A stretch of DNA of 64,000 nucleotides from Cryptomeria japonica (GCF_030272615.1 NC_081408.1:201648341-201712340); one strand, 5' to 3'; counted from the stretch's first letter, positions 1 to 11,478 are shown. Notes: generated by a model from the letters alone, not told the origin. Numbers and translations are program-made.

Positions 1-1030
1 CATAGCAATAGTCAGTGTCTACTTCAAAGCATATATCATCCTTGTATTTCTCTACTAACTAGGGTGGAATTCTATACCTGTTATGCATCTTTTCCTGAAA
101 CTTGCTAAAGTAATCATCCATAATATCATTAAAGTTATCACCTAGCTGTTTGATGAAGTCATTGATTTGATGGGTGATTGGTCGGTGTAGCTCCCAAACT
201 ACATTACCGACTAATGGAAAGAATTTCTCAAAATAGAAAAACATTCATACCAAAAGTGATCCAAACTTCAGTGTGTTAGCCGAGTTGTTGTTCTTCGGCT
301 TCCTTATGGTGTTTAGATTCTCAAATAGGTTTTTCAACAATACTTCGCAAAGATCAATTTTCATTCTGTTCTTCACAATTTTATATGCTAAATCGACTAC
401 TACACAGGGTACATTGTTTTCCCTTGCCGATTGAAAGAAACAATAACCTATTAGTCTAATGGCAAATTTCAGCTCTGCATCTGTGACATTGTTCAATTTC
501 AGTCCTTTGCAATTAGATTCAACTCCGGTTAAAGTGATCAATTCCTTTTGTGATATCATTTTCTAAGCTCGGGCATGATCAAAAATAGGGTAACTGGTGA
601 TCAAGTGGATGATTTCCTTAGTGATCTTGAATTGTTGCTCCTCTAACCACATGAAGTCATCATGAATTCTGCTCAAAACAAACTTGACCCATTGGGGTTT
701 GAAGACACGGGAATAGGTTAGGGCTTCCATCAATCCCTTGATTTTAATGTGTTCATACTTGCTATCCAATTTCCCATCGGTACACAATTCATCATATGTG
801 TCCTTGATCTCAACATGACCTAGTTCTTGAACACGACACTTAGTGAAGAATCTAACATCCTCAACTAGTAAAACCCTATCTAGAATGAGTGAAAATGTAG
901 TTTTATCATCCGGTTCAGATGCTACTTTCAGAGTTAGAGAGTATTTTAGTGAGGGCTTTTCAATATTCTCAACAACAACGGGCTTCTGGATCTTAGGTGC
1001 CATTTCAAGTTTTAGATAATCACTTAACAA
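1..1030 (-). pseudogene. Second ORF of element C1, putative plant transposon-protein-like
   Basis: One reading frame is open from an ATG at 1030 (or 1003, protein starting MAPKIQKPVV) to the window edge, interrupted only by TAG at 563, TGA at 245 and TAG at 59; each is one C-to-T change from CAG or CGA. The central part (about residues 100-150) has the pattern FKPQWVKFVL...ITKEIIHLITSYPI. This recalls the 'putative plant transposon protein' domain common in plant retroelement-associated ORFs, where an 'I-H-x-x-T-G/S-x-P' motif recurs. The assignment is from memory of the family and is tentative. It lies downstream of gag in the same orientation, where Copia elements normally have protease and integrase. 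No catalytic motif is seen. It could be a captured host ORF. Confidence 0.5.
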
Positions 1031-1516
1031 AAGATCCTTAGTGTTTGAAAACTTTTAAACAGAAGATGCTTTCCACTTAACAAATGTAAAATAGATATTC
1101 ACAACTGATATAATCAATAAACTAGCTTGACAATGCATTTTGATTGATGTAAATACCTTGAATTTCACTTCGGAGGAGGTTTGATTGCCTTAGAATTGCT
1201 TTGCTCTACTCTCTTGAAAACTTGGTAAGTGTAAAATGACCGTGCAAAAGATTTAAGTACACAATATACCTTATCGGGCTTCATGCAGTTTGGTCAGAAA
1301 ACATTAAATGCACTCGGTACCACTTCCTTTTTATGCTTTTACCAAGTAGCCAGACTTCCTGTATTTACCGACTAGACAGGCTTCCAAAAGACTTGATAAA
1401 ATTTCAAATTTCCTAATGCATCTTTAGTTATGCAGATTTTGAATTAAGTACATGATAAAATAGGAACTATTAAGATTTAACCTTGAGAGAATGCAGTCCC
1501 TTCATACCTTTACCGA
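1031..1516 (-). other. Spacer between the two ORFs of element C1
   Basis: No ORF of useful length and no recognisable motif. It separates the gag-like region from the second ORF and could be a subgenomic leader or intron-like spacer. Confidence 0.4.
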
Positions 1517-2837
1517 TTAATTTGGAATAGGTGCACCTAACTCGGTAGATAAGGTGCTTTCTTCATTAGACACAATTTCCTTCTTTTTCCAAATCATCTG
1601 TAATTTGCCTTTTATTTTCTCAGTGTTTCCTCTAGGTTGATCTCTGCAATCTCTAGCCAAGTGTCCAAATTTGTGACAATGAAAACATGGCATACCAAGA
1701 TTTCTCCATGATCTTCGGTTGTTCATTCCAAACCTTATAAAGAAGTTGGCACTTATATGTCCATATCTTCCATAACATTCACACCATATCCTTGTATTGT
1801 AATCCCATGGTATTGCAGAATACTATTGGTTAGGATCTATGTGTTTGTTCAGTAGCCTCTAGTATTTGCTCGATGTGCAGACCACATATAGTTCTTTTGC
1901 TTAAACCAACACTTCTCGGTACTATGTCCATATCTATTGTAGTTTTTACAAAACCCTTTGAATTTTGCCTTCTAATAATTGCTAGCAGACTTTGTCCTAC
2001 ATTGGTTAGATGTGTGACCATATTTGTTGCAATTGTAACAATAACCATTAGACCTTGTGACATTCGGTTGCTTACCTTTTCTAATTTGGCACATGTTAGC
2101 AGTATGTCCTTGTTTTCCATAGTAGTTGCAAATAAGTTTCTTTCCTTTGATGTTCTTCTTGTTTCCAGCTTGCTTTGATGATTCTGCTCTCTCAATAGTG
2201 TGAATTCCCTTCTCGGTAGAGTCTTTTCCTTTGTAACCAAGTCCTGCAACTTTGTTGGGTCTTTTTGTATTCAGTTGCTCATCCAACATCTTTGATGCTT
2301 CATAACTCTTTTTTAGTGTTTCTTTGGATTTCTTCTTTGTTTCAAGTTCATCGATCAATCTTGATAGTTCAAGTTTTAATGCTTGATTCTCATCATCTTT
2401 CAGATTTGTTTCAAGATGTACATAACCCAATTGATCTGATAGATTTTGTTGAATCCCAATCAACCTTGTGATTTCATCATTCTTTTCAGATAAATATGCT
2501 TCAAGCTATTGTTTTTCTCTTTCTAGATCTCTTTATCCTCGGCTATCCTCAATGCATCAATATTTTCAGTCATCTATGTTCTGAAATGTTCATGTCCTCT
2601 TTTCATTGCTTTTAGGTGATCAGTCAGTGCTTTGTTCTTTTCTTTCAATTCTCCAATCATCTCTTTAGTCTCTTCAGATATATTGTTTTTAGATGATGTC
2701 TCAATTTGTTCCACTAACTCTTGAGAGTCCTGCAAATCATCAGACAATCTTCTTCTGACTTTCAATGATTTTTGCAATTGTCTTTGCATGTCTGCAATCA
2801 CTTGATTAGCATGATCCAACTCTTCTTGCAGATACAC
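1517..2837 (-). pseudogene. gag-like nucleocapsid region of element C1
   Basis: The N-terminal part (2837-2574) is a coiled-coil segment rich in Gln, Glu and Lys. The next part (2463-1972) continues coiled and then holds CCHC zinc knuckles: a degraded one (second Cys replaced by Tyr, CNYYGKQGHTANMC) and an intact one (CYNCNKYGHTSNQC). Two more degraded knuckles are readable in shifted frames around 1950-1740, and a good one is at the 3' end (CFHCHKFGHLARDC, near 1690). Zinc knuckles of CX2CX4HX4C type bind the element's RNA during particle assembly. Several frameshifts and stops make it a pseudogene. Multiple knuckles plus a long N-terminal coiled coil match the gag of the element at 10686-14851. 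Confidence 0.7.
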
Positions 2838-2915
2838 AATTCTCCAAGATTATTTATAGCCTTCCATTGATAAGATCTTTTTCTTTAGGCTGTTAATCCC
2901 TTTTCCAAGATTGAA

Positions 2916-2927
2916 GCTCTGCTACCA
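2916..2927 (-). other. Primer binding site of element C1
   Basis: On the minus strand the sequence next to the LTR end reads TGGTAGCAGAGC, one base from TGGTATCAGAGC, the usual plant Copia primer site complementary to initiator Met tRNA. It lies two bases inside the LTR end, as in the intact element at 14047-14059. Confidence 0.7.
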
Positions 2928-2929
2928 AT

Positions 2930-4082
2930 CGTTAGGCCGAATATGGAAAGCTAATGTACTGAGAGTGGAGGGGTGGATCAGTACTTCAAATCCTTTCTTC
3001 AACAATAACTTTAGTGTTATGCATAAACCAAAAATGGTTGTAACATAACATAAAGCTAAAACAAATAAATAACAATCATACATGATTCACTCCATAACAC
3101 ATATATTTTGGTTACGCAGAAACTCTTAGTTAGAGAGAAAAACTATGGTGGGGATGGCACCCACAACTTCACTACTGCAATAATAAAGGTTGCTCAGTTA
3201 GAGCTACATGTTTAGCTATTTCTGATAGCTTACCCTATTAGGAGTATCAAGATCATTAGATCTACCTTGCTAAAGGATTTTACAACACTTATTCTAAATG
3301 TTGCACCTAGTTAAAGGCTTTACAATTTATAGACTTTGTTAGAGTCTTTTACCCTGTTAAAGGTTTCTCTTACAACTCAAAATATTACAATAAAATCTTT
3401 ACAAATATCTACAACTTTACATCTGAAATGTTATAGCAGATTCTATGTACTCAAAATGAGATTACCTTGCTTATAGCATACCTCAGCAATCCATAAAGTA
3501 ATTCGGTAAACCCTTCTATTTACTCTGTTCCTTGATTGTTCTATGAAATCCTTCTCGGTGACCTCTATGTCTCTAACAGTCACAATACTCAATGCTTCCT
3601 TATCTATTGCACATGTCTTGCTTCATATATCTCTGTGTTTGATCCTTAATTCATGTTGTATAAATAGATCTCTTATGTCGGTGATCTATTCATTGCTTCG
3701 ATCTTACAAACATGATTTATCGAATGAATAACCATACAAAATATTTCATTGGATAGATGACCTCAAGATCATACAAAATATTTAAGTGCAATTTCCAATG
3801 TGATAACGGTTCTCTATTCCTCGATCTTGTAACATGTTTCCCATGTGTGTCTAGGTTCAATGAATCTGGTAACACGTTTCACTCGGTGTCTGTTCACTCA
3901 GTATATCATTTTTGCTGCTCAGTAGACATAGAGTGTTACTCGGTAGATAGCTCAATGTATACTAGGATCTGTGACTACTTTCTTCTATAATCAACTGCTC
4001 TGTGCTTACTGACTAAATATTTCGGTAGTAGTAACTGACTAGAGTATACAAAATGACTTTGGACATAAAACTAATGGCAACT
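2930..4082 (-). repeat. 5' LTR of element C1
   Basis: The minus-strand LTR ends at 2930 with CCTAACG next to the primer site; the usual terminus would be CCTAACA. The start, near 4082, reads TTGCCATTAG and is not exact. The G- and C-rich stretch with 'GGATCAGTAC' near the end is shared in style with the LTRs at 5634, 14062 and 63515. ORFs inside this stretch have no family resemblance and are taken as noise. Confidence 0.55.
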
Positions 4083-4092
4083 TAGTAAGTAG

Positions 4093-5281
4093 TAATAGAA
4101 TGGAGATCTTGAAGAAGTTTATATTGAACAACCTGATGGATTTTCTTTGACAGATAACAAAGACATGGTTTTTAGGTTAAGGAAAGCTTTATATGGATTG
4201 AAACAAGCTCCTAGAGCTTGGTATGCTAGATTGGAAAAATATCTTTTGAAGCTTGGTTACACTAAAGGTAATACTGATAACAATCTATACTAGAAAGTGA
4301 CTAATGATGAGATCTTGGTTATTAAATTTTTGTTGATGATATAATCTTTAGAGGAGAAGATGGTTTGTGTAAAGAATTTTCTAACAAAATGCGGCAAGAA
4401 TTTGAAATGTCTATGATTGGAGAGATAAAATTCTTTTTAGGATTGCAAATTTCACAAAATGATAAAGGTATATTCCTATGTCAATCTAAGTACTTGAAGG
4501 AATTACTAAAGAAATTTGGTATGGAAAACTGTAAACCGGTAAGCACACTTATGACTACAATTGATAAACTATCTTTAAAGGAGGAATCTACTCCTGTTAA
4601 TCCAACTAGATACAAATCTATGATAGGAGGTTTACTGTATTTGACACAAACAAGACCTGATATTATGAATGCAGTATGTATTGTTTCAAGATTTCAAAGT
4701 AATTCTAAAGAAAATCATGAATCAGCTATGAAAAGGATTTTTTGGTACCTACAAGGCATTACAAATCTTGGTTTATGGTATCCTAGAGATGAAAATTTAG
4801 ACTTTTGTGCATACACAGATGCTAATTGGGAAGGAGATGTGGATGACAGAAAAAGCACCACCGGCAGAGCATTTTTTCTTGGCAGTAGACTAATTTCATG
4901 GTTGAGAAAGAAACAGAGTTTTACAAGTCTATCAAAAGCAGAATCAGAATATGTTGCAGCAACAGCTAATTGTATATAGGTATTATGGATCAAGCAAATG
5001 TTGAAGGACATAAAGGTAAAATGCAAGGAACCTATAACTATCTACTATGATAATATGGCAGCAATTGATATATCAAAGAACCCAGTATTTCACTCTAAGA
5101 CTAAACATGTTTCTATCAAAGTCAATTTGCTAGAGGAGAATGTTGAAGCAAAAGAAGTGAAATTGGTTTATATGAATACTAAAGAGCAGATTGCAGATAT
5201 TTTAATAAAGCCTTTGCCTAAGGAAACATTTGAGTATCTCAGAGAGAAACTTGGAGTCCTACTCCCACCGGTAGAGACTTA
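4093..5281 (+). pseudogene. Copia reverse transcriptase and RNase H (element C2), 5'-truncated
   Basis: The sequence begins in the RT domain with [15 protein letters not shown] and continues through [17 protein letters not shown], the thumb/connection (MIGEIKFFLGLQISQ, GMENCKPVSTLM) and RNase H (YTDANWEGDVDDRKSTTGRAF, ending ADILIKPLPKETFEYLREKLGV). These are standard Ty1/Copia motifs. The strand-catalytic YVDD is damaged by a frameshift around 4330. A TAG at 4977 sits where related proteins have Gln, and another TAG near 4290 also looks like CAG changed to TAG. Gag, protease, integrase and the RT fingers are missing because element C1 abuts at 4090. The product would have copied and degraded template RNA during retrotransposition. 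Confidence 0.9.
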
Positions 5282-5633
5282 GACAGTTGATGTTTGTCAT
5301 CAACCAGTAGAATTAACAAAGAAATCTTTTATTCCGGCTTTGATGAGGAGAACTACTTCTCAGGGGGAGCAGTTGGCATAATAAGTTGGTATTTTGTATT
5401 TGGTTTTGTATTTCTTTGGCATTTGATGTCAAAGGGGGAGAGATTGATATGGAAAAACACATTATCTTTTTCTTTTGGGAGAGATTATTCCTAGGGGGAG
5501 AGATATGTACTTTTGATTTCTAGTTAATGATCTCTTCGGGAGATTGTTTGTTTTTGGTTTTTGACATTTCTATTTTGGCACTTTGATGGTTTTTCCATCT
5601 TCTATTGCAATCAATGCCAAAGGGGGAGATTAA
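5282..5633 (+). other. 3' untranslated region of C2 with repeated polypurine tracts
   Basis: Four purine runs of the AGGGGGAG type occur at about 5360, 5428, 5491 and 5619-5631. The last (AAAGGGGGAGA) sits directly before the LTR and is the likely priming polypurine tract for plus-strand synthesis. The same multiplication of tracts is seen before the LTR of the Copia element at 9850-10166. Confidence 0.6.
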
Positions 5634-6692
5634 TGGCATTTTGGATATGTTGATATGGTTTTGTCATTGATGTCAACACTTGTCATTGCTTTTCAACACT
5701 TATCCGCACTTGGAGATTTTGGTTATATTCACCGGCAAGTCAGAGACTTATGCACAGTCACCAGTATTTGGTTCATCGGTAGATTATATTATTCACTGGC
5801 ACTTGGAATGACTTGGAAACTACTTGGTTATGTCGAAGACATAATTCGATCACTTGGTTTTGGCGATTTGGTTAATTGTTTATTCGGGTTTGCATATTTG
5901 TTGTTACCGGCAAATAGGTCTAGGATAAGCACTGGTGGACATATCTATTTTAGATAAGCACGACACATTATGGAGATGATGTATTATTATTGTAAATGCA
6001 TTGAGCCGACATCATGCATCGGATATCAATTTACTTGTAATTTATTTTATTGTAATATCTTTTAGTGAGCCGACCTATTCAATTGATCTTAGGTTATGGT
6101 ATAAATGTAAGATCTCATTTGTGAGATTAAGGTGTGAATGCAAAAAGGATTGCAATAAGGTATATGTGAAAATAAGAAGAGATATACATGCAGACATCAT
6201 TTGAACGTTGAAGGAAGGATCTTGTGAAGGCAATCAGAACTAAACTAGTATTGAATCCAACATATGAAGATGCTATTTTGTGTAGTACATTATCATTGGA
6301 TTTAACCATCCAATTGTAGTCAGTGTGACTCTCATTTTGTGATTGAGTAGTGAGCTTTAGGCAGCTGGCCTTTTTGCATGTGCAGAATCCATATTGTACA
6401 CACATACTATCTGCAGTAGTATCATTTGATTGTGGGTAAGGCTTCCCACCGTGGTTTTTCCCGTTACAGGGTTTCCACATACAAACATTTGTGTTATGTG
6501 TTGTTGATGTTATTGTCTTTTTGTTTCATGCATTAATCTTTACTGGTATTATAATTAACTATAAAGACTGTCTATCGGCATAAAGTTTGGTCTACCAGTA
6601 TTAAGCATTAAGTTTTGGTTAACTTAATTTTGGTTGAATTTATTGGACAACTGATTCACCCCCCCCATCTCAGTTGTCTCTAAGACCTAACA
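5634..6692 (+). repeat. 3' LTR of Copia element C2
   Basis: The LTR starts TGGCATTTTGG directly after a polypurine tract and ends in GACCTAACA at 6692, giving a TG...CA repeat of 1059 bp. The pyrimidine/purine-rich stretch just before the end (ACTGATTCACCCCCCCC) is the counterpart of the marked stretch in the other Copia LTRs here. The sequence after 6692 belongs to a different repeat (the reversed DNA-transposon copy), so C2 apparently inserted in that copy. The 5' LTR is outside the window or lost, so no target duplication can be checked. Confidence 0.7.
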
Positions 6693-7069
6693 TTTGACAC
6701 CATTTGATGGAAAGTTTTTGCTTTTCACATCTACGGGCTATGCGATGAGGAGATTAACAAATAGGGTGGAAATTTCGGCTTTAGATATCTCAAGGTTCTT
6801 CACCTCATCATAGGACAAGCCATTCGAATATTGTTCCCTCATGATCTCTTGCCACAAAAGAATGACATTGTACTCAATGGTGATGGTATCTACAATGGAG
6901 ATTATTTCTTTTAGTGCATCTAACATAACAAATAGATGAGGGATTGTGCTATAGACATTGGCAATGCCTCTCAATTGGTCCAAATTTTGACCAAATAACT
7001 CATGAATTGTTTGATGCGGTTTGGTAGCAAAGTGTTTGGTGGTTGTGGATTCTCATTATTATTAGCCAT
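6693..7069 (-). pseudogene. Accessory-gene exon 1 remnant in copy B
   Basis: The start ATG at 7069 gives MANNNENPQPP, parallel to MGDNNENIDQPQ at 29329. After one frameshift near 7010 the frame at 6983-6738 reads DQLRGIANVYSTIP...LLWQEIMREQYSNGLSY, clearly homologous to ELRGIAEVYHRIP...LLWRDSMKEKYADGLSY of the 29329 gene. A stop follows at 6738, then a weaker match to about 6700 where the LTR cuts it. Conservation of the start context supports the ATG chosen for the 29329 gene. Confidence 0.7.
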
Positions 7070-7410
7070 TTTAACTGATCGAAGTTGGAAATTTAGATTT
7101 AATTAACACATTTCAAACAACATGGTGTATTTGAAAAGAAACCTGATTTATAACTAGAAATAAAAAAAACAAATCAAAAAATACAAATGAATGATAAAAA
7201 AGACAAGGGAATTGAAAAAAATCATAGGTAATGCTTGGATTTGATGAAAATTTTCTTGAGGAATCGGATATCAGATCACTCCAAAAAACCAAACTCGTGG
7301 GTAAGAATGACCCATTGACAACCATAGTATGGGTATTTAAAATACCCACAAGTATCAGATACCCGATACCTTTTTTAAAGTTTTCCACTATGCATTAATA
7401 ATATATTGGG

Positions 7411-7530
7411 GGATGACCCCACAATGCAGTGGTTAACTACGAACCTCATACATGGGAGGTCTTGGGTTCGAGTCTACTTGACTGGTTCATAGCTCCCCAA
7501 AAAAGCTAAAAATACTGCTTTGACTGTGAA
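7411..7530 (+). mobile_element. tRNA-derived SINE-like sequence
   Basis: An A-box-like segment (GCAGTGGTTAACTACG, about 7425) is followed 40 bases later by a perfect B box GGTTCGAGTC (7465-7474), the internal RNA polymerase III promoter layout of tRNA-derived SINEs. No foldable tRNA remains. Ends are approximate; no target duplication was found. Confidence 0.5.
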
Positions 7531-7539
7531 TTATCAAAA

Positions 7540-7625
7540 ATAATATATGATAATATATATTATTAATATATAAATATTATATTATATATTAAATATATTA
7601 TATAATATATAATATATATATGATT
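7540..7625. repeat. AT microsatellite in copy B
   Basis: Runs of TATAAT/ATATTA, the counterpart of the longer AT microsatellite at 28590-29000. Confidence 0.8.
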
Positions 7626-7959
7626 GCTAATATTGGATATCTGATATTATTCGATATCTGTTATGCTTTGGATTTTGTCATGGCTACATGTACTAACATC
7701 CAAGACAAGCAAAAAGTCAACACATATTTTTCACATTTTTGGACAAATGTAAAAGGCATTATTCTCCATATTGCCACTTTTTGACCCCTCATGATCCTAC
7801 ACATACCCAATAGTTGTGCTACAAAGAGGACTTCTACTTCAACATATGTTAGATGCTTCTACTATAGCAGTTCATATTATATATTTCATTGCAATAATCA
7901 TGTATCCTGAAAGATGATAACTTGTCTAATGTTTATTGGAAATAGGTTGTTTATATTAC

Positions 7960-9825
7960 GTTCTATATTCTTAACAATGTGTAGGAGAGTCAATAATTCA
8001 AAGACCCCTTATGAGTTGTAGTATGGAATAAATACCAATGTTAAGTACTTTAGAATATTTAGAAGTAAGTGCTACATTAGAAAAGATGAAGATCTCAAAA
8101 ATTTTGAGTCAACGACTGATGAAAGAGTTCCTTTGCTATTCAACAAGAAGTGAGGCTTACAAATGTTACAATAAGAGACTTGAGAAGATAAATGAAAGAA
8201 CAAATGTCCAAGCAGATGAAAATTGGAATCAGAACATAGAAGAACCTAAAGATTATGGAATAGAAGGTGTTCCCTACATTATAGATGAAGAAGAGGAAGA
8301 AAAAGAAGAAAAAGAGAGTGAGGGAAAGGAATCATAAATGACCTATAAAACTCTAGCATAGTATGTCCAAAATAATCACTCAAAAGTTCAAATTATTAGT
8401 GACAAGAATGGAGATTTGCAAACAAATAAAAGACTTTCCAAGGAAAGTGAGCAATTGAATATTTGTCTTCTATCAAAAGTTGAGACCAAGACCTTTCTTT
8501 TATGCTAGCAAGGATGAATGATGGATGAAAACTATGAAAGAAGAACTTGATCAAATTGAGAAGAATCAAACATGGAAACTTGTTCCTAGACCTACAAAGA
8601 AGAACATTCTTGGAATCAAGTGGGTATTCCAAAAAAAACTGAATGAAGAAGGAGAAGTAACAAGGAATGGAGCTTGATTGGTAATTAAAGGATATTCTCA
8701 AGTAGAAGGCATTGATTTTGAAGAGAATTTTTCTCCAAGGGCTATAATGGAGGAAATTAGAATGTTTCTTACATTAGTAGCTCATAGAGATTTTAAGGTG
8801 TATTAGATGGATGTCAAGTTAGCCTTCCTAAATCAAGATCTAGAATAAGAAGTCTATTTAGAATAAATCAATGGATTTTAGTTGGCAAAAGATCTAGACA
8901 TGGTGTGCAAATTGAAAATGGTATTGGATGGTCTTAAGTAAGATTCCCCCTAGGGATTGGTATGCAAGGCTGGACAAGCATCTACTATAAAAAGACTTCA
9001 AGAAAGAGAAATCAATGATTGGTGAGTTCTCTTTCTTTTGTGGACTTCAATTTTCTCAATTAGATCATGCAATATTCATTTATCAAGTAAATTATATGAA
9101 GCAGATGCTAAAAAAGTTTGGTATGGAAAACGCTAAACTAGTAAGTACCCCCATGGCTATAGGTTGTTACTTGAGAAACGATGATGATTCTCCAAGAATT
9201 TATCAGGCTCTCTATAGGTCTATCATTGGAAGACTATTATAATTGACTACATCTAAACCTCATAAAATGCATCCAATATGTTTAGTTGCCAGATATCAAG
9301 ATAATCCCAAGAAAGTTCATGATAAGGATGTCAAAAGAATATTTAGATATTTGAAAGGAACTCCAAATTATGGCCTATGGTATAAGAAGAATAATTATTT
9401 CTCTTTAAAGGCTTATATTGATGTTGATTGGGCTGGTTATCCTGATGACAAAACAAGTACTAGTGGAAGTTCATTTTTCTTGTGAAATAGGTTGTTCTAT
9501 TTGTTTAATAAGAAGCACGATTTAGTCTCTTTGTCAATAGTAGAACAAAAATATGTTGAAATATTTTAAGGTGATATATGATGAGCATATTCCTATCATG
9601 TGTGATAATAAAAGTGTCATAAATATTTCAAAAAAATTGGAGATGCATTCAAGAAGCAAAAACATTTATATCTAGCATCATTTTCTTAGAGAGAAAGTTG
9701 TAGAGAAAGAAGTTAAATTGGAGTATGTAACCACTAAGGATTAGAATGCAGATATGTTCACTAAGGCACTTTATGGGATACTTTTGAGTATCTTAGATAC
9801 AAGGTAGGGGTTATTACCTCTCCTT
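7960..9825 (+). pseudogene. Copia polyprotein remnant (integrase end to RNase H), element C3
   Basis: Piecing frames together, 7960-8337 holds the integrase-to-RT linker (KTPYEL type motif, then CYSTRSEAYKCYNKRLEKI, then an acidic Glu/Lys tail). 8521-8990 is the RT start (ELDQIEKNQTWKLVPRP, GIKWVF, VYQMDVKLAFLN with a stop in it, then WYARLDKHLL). 9015-9242 carries FFCGLQFSQ and KKFGMEN. 9243-9485 is RNase H (VKRIFRYLKGTPNYGLWY, DVDWAGYPDDKTSTSG). The end at 9660-9780 reads SRSKHIYI and NADMFTKAL. Stops and frameshifts are numerous, and the catalytic YVDD is not seen. Everything upstream of the late integrase domain is missing because copy B abuts at 7808. Confidence 0.85.
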
Positions 9826-10166
9826 ATAACTAGATTCATATGTCAATGCATCTATCGAGGGGGAGAACTTCAAGGTATATCTTTTATCCTCTATATTCAT
9901 GTTGATTGTTGTTCTCAAGGGGAGTAGGTAGTTAGTTAGTTACTGTTGAAACAAAATATGTAAATAAAGGATAGTGAAAAATAATATGAATTTTGAATCA
10001 AGTGAAGACATGTGCCCATTGTCCTTGATGTTGAAGGGGGAGACATACTGACAGATTCCATGTGCATGAGATACTAATTTTTGTCAAAGGGGGGGAATAT
10101 GGAAGGAGAGAATGTTGCATTATGTATGCATTAGTAAGTGTTATCATCAATGACAAAGGGGGATAT
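9826..10166 (+). other. 3' untranslated region of C3 with repeated polypurine tracts
   Basis: Purine runs at about 9857 (GAGGGGGAGAA), 10035 (AAGGGGGAGA), 10087 (AAAGGGGGGGAA) and 10155-10166 (AAAGGGGGATA). The last abuts the LTR start and is the likely priming tract. Confidence 0.6.
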
Positions 10167-10680
10167 TGTTGTCAATATATGTTTTCATTGATGTCAACCT
10201 AATGTCTAACAATATGTGTTGTCTTTATTGGGTTGTCATTGATGATATGTTGATTGGTTGGATAGAGAATTGTTGTAGTTGTTGAGGTAGTAATAATCAA
10301 GCTATATGTTGTCAGAATATGAGGAGATTGTTGGCAGTTGATTGTAACTTGTTGTCATTAATATTAGAAATATATGGTTATTGGTTTTAGATACTCTATG
10401 TTCTGAATGTCCACCTTCTTGGTGTTTGATGTCTACAATTAATATGATGTATTGATATAGACAATGGTGTTTATAATGAGATTTATGAAAAATATGGCAT
10501 GATGATGATGATGATATTAAGATGAGGAAAATATTCTAGACAATGGATTTGATTGTGTTTTTCTATGCTACATAATAATTCTTATATTTCTTGATTGCTT
10601 GTGAGTGAGAAAATGATGTTCCTAGGAAATTTTGGTCCCTGGAAGACTGATGAGGTGACTTTGTGCAAAAATATATACTA
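10167..10680 (+). repeat. 3' LTR of Copia C3, first part (interrupted)
   Basis: It begins TGTTGTCAATATATG directly after a polypurine tract. At 10681-10685 it is interrupted by the gag-only element (target duplication ATGAC) and should resume at 14857; I could not fix the far end, so its length is unknown. The sequence includes many TTG/GATG-rich stretches but no ORF. Confidence 0.6.
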
Positions 10681-10685
10681 ATGAC
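10681..10685. repeat. Target-site duplication ATGAC (left)
   Basis: ATGAC precedes the left LTR and recurs at 14852-14856 after the right LTR. A 5-bp duplication is the expected product of Copia-type integrase. Confidence 0.9.
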
Positions 10686-11478
10686 TATTAGGATTCCCAC
10701 AGATACTGAGAGGGGAGGTGAATCAGTATCTAACCGGTATATTGAATTTCTTAACTTAAAACATGTAGAACATATTATAATAGTGTACCGGTATGCAAGA
10801 AATAATGCAATAAACAGAATTAAAAGCAACCACATGAAAAACACACCATAACACAATGATTTAACAAGGAAACCTGGTGTGGGAAAAACCTCAGTGGGAT
10901 TTGTGACCCACAATATTCACTTACTGGCCAATAAGAGAATATTACTGCTACAAGAGGGGCCTGCACATGCAGGAAGGCCAATTGCCTAGAGCTCACTGCT
11001 CAATGGGAAGTCGCACTGACTTACAATGATGGATTATATAAATCTAGTATCGTGTACTACTTCAAAATAGCATCTATAATGCTAGATCGAGTACCGGTTT
11101 CTTCTCTACTTCTTACATAAACCCTTAACCTATAATTCGCATAATAGGTCTGCCTTATTTCGCCTAAATATAATCTTCTCACTTACAAATGTTCTATAAT
11201 GATCTCTCTTATATAAGAGTCATTTTACAATGATGCCAAGTTGGCTTACAAAGATTTTACAATAATAAACAAAATATAATATAACAAAAATCATGTCGGC
11301 CTCTGTGTCAGTATGCTTCCTTTCTCTGTCAGTGCCAGTGGTCTGAGTGTCAGTTTAGAGTCTGATCTTGCTAGTGCCGATGTAATTCCTTGCTAGTGCC
11401 ATAGGATTGTAAGGTTACCATCAATGACAAAACCTTCAATCACCTACAATGTCTCATTGGAGTGTGCATATGCCAACA
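10686..11478 (-). repeat. 3' LTR of the gag-only element
   Basis: On the minus strand it runs TGTTGGCATATGCACAC... to ...GGAATCCTAATA; the last bases (usual CCTAACA) carry a point change. It is 793 bp and closely similar to the copy at 14062-14851. The end toward 10686 carries the 'CCCTCTCAGTATC' stretch shared by Copia LTRs of this window. Confidence 0.88.

Larger units (their letters stand above)
1..4082 (-). mobile_element. Copia-type LTR retroelement (element C1), cut by window edge
   Basis: Reading right to left this has a 5' LTR (4082-2930), a primer site, a gag-like coding region with coiled coil and zinc knuckles (2837-1517), and then a second coding region that is not integrase or reverse transcriptase (1030-1, running off the window). 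The zinc knuckles, the initiator-Met type primer site and the LTR end resemble the complete element at 10686-14851. No pol domain is visible before the edge, so it may be non-autonomous or carry pol further left. It meets plus-strand Copia RT sequence abruptly at about 4090, which suggests it inserted into that element. The 3' LTR and target duplication lie outside the window. Confidence 0.7.
6693..7808 (-). mobile_element. Truncated reversed copy of the 12.4-kb DNA transposon (copy B)
   Basis: Read on the minus strand from 7808, this matches the left end of the element at 28431: the terminal motif (GTGTAGGATCATG, then CAAAAAGTGGCAAT), the CAAGCAAAAAGTCAACA stretch, an AT-rich microsatellite, GATATC-type palindromes (7265, 7633, 7651), and then the first exon of the accessory gene. 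Homology stops at 6693 where Copia LTR C2 begins. Two independent copies in one window show that this end is a repeated mobile sequence and help place the transposon terminus at about 7808 here and about 28431 there. A SINE-like sequence (7411-7530) sits inside it. Confidence 0.75.
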
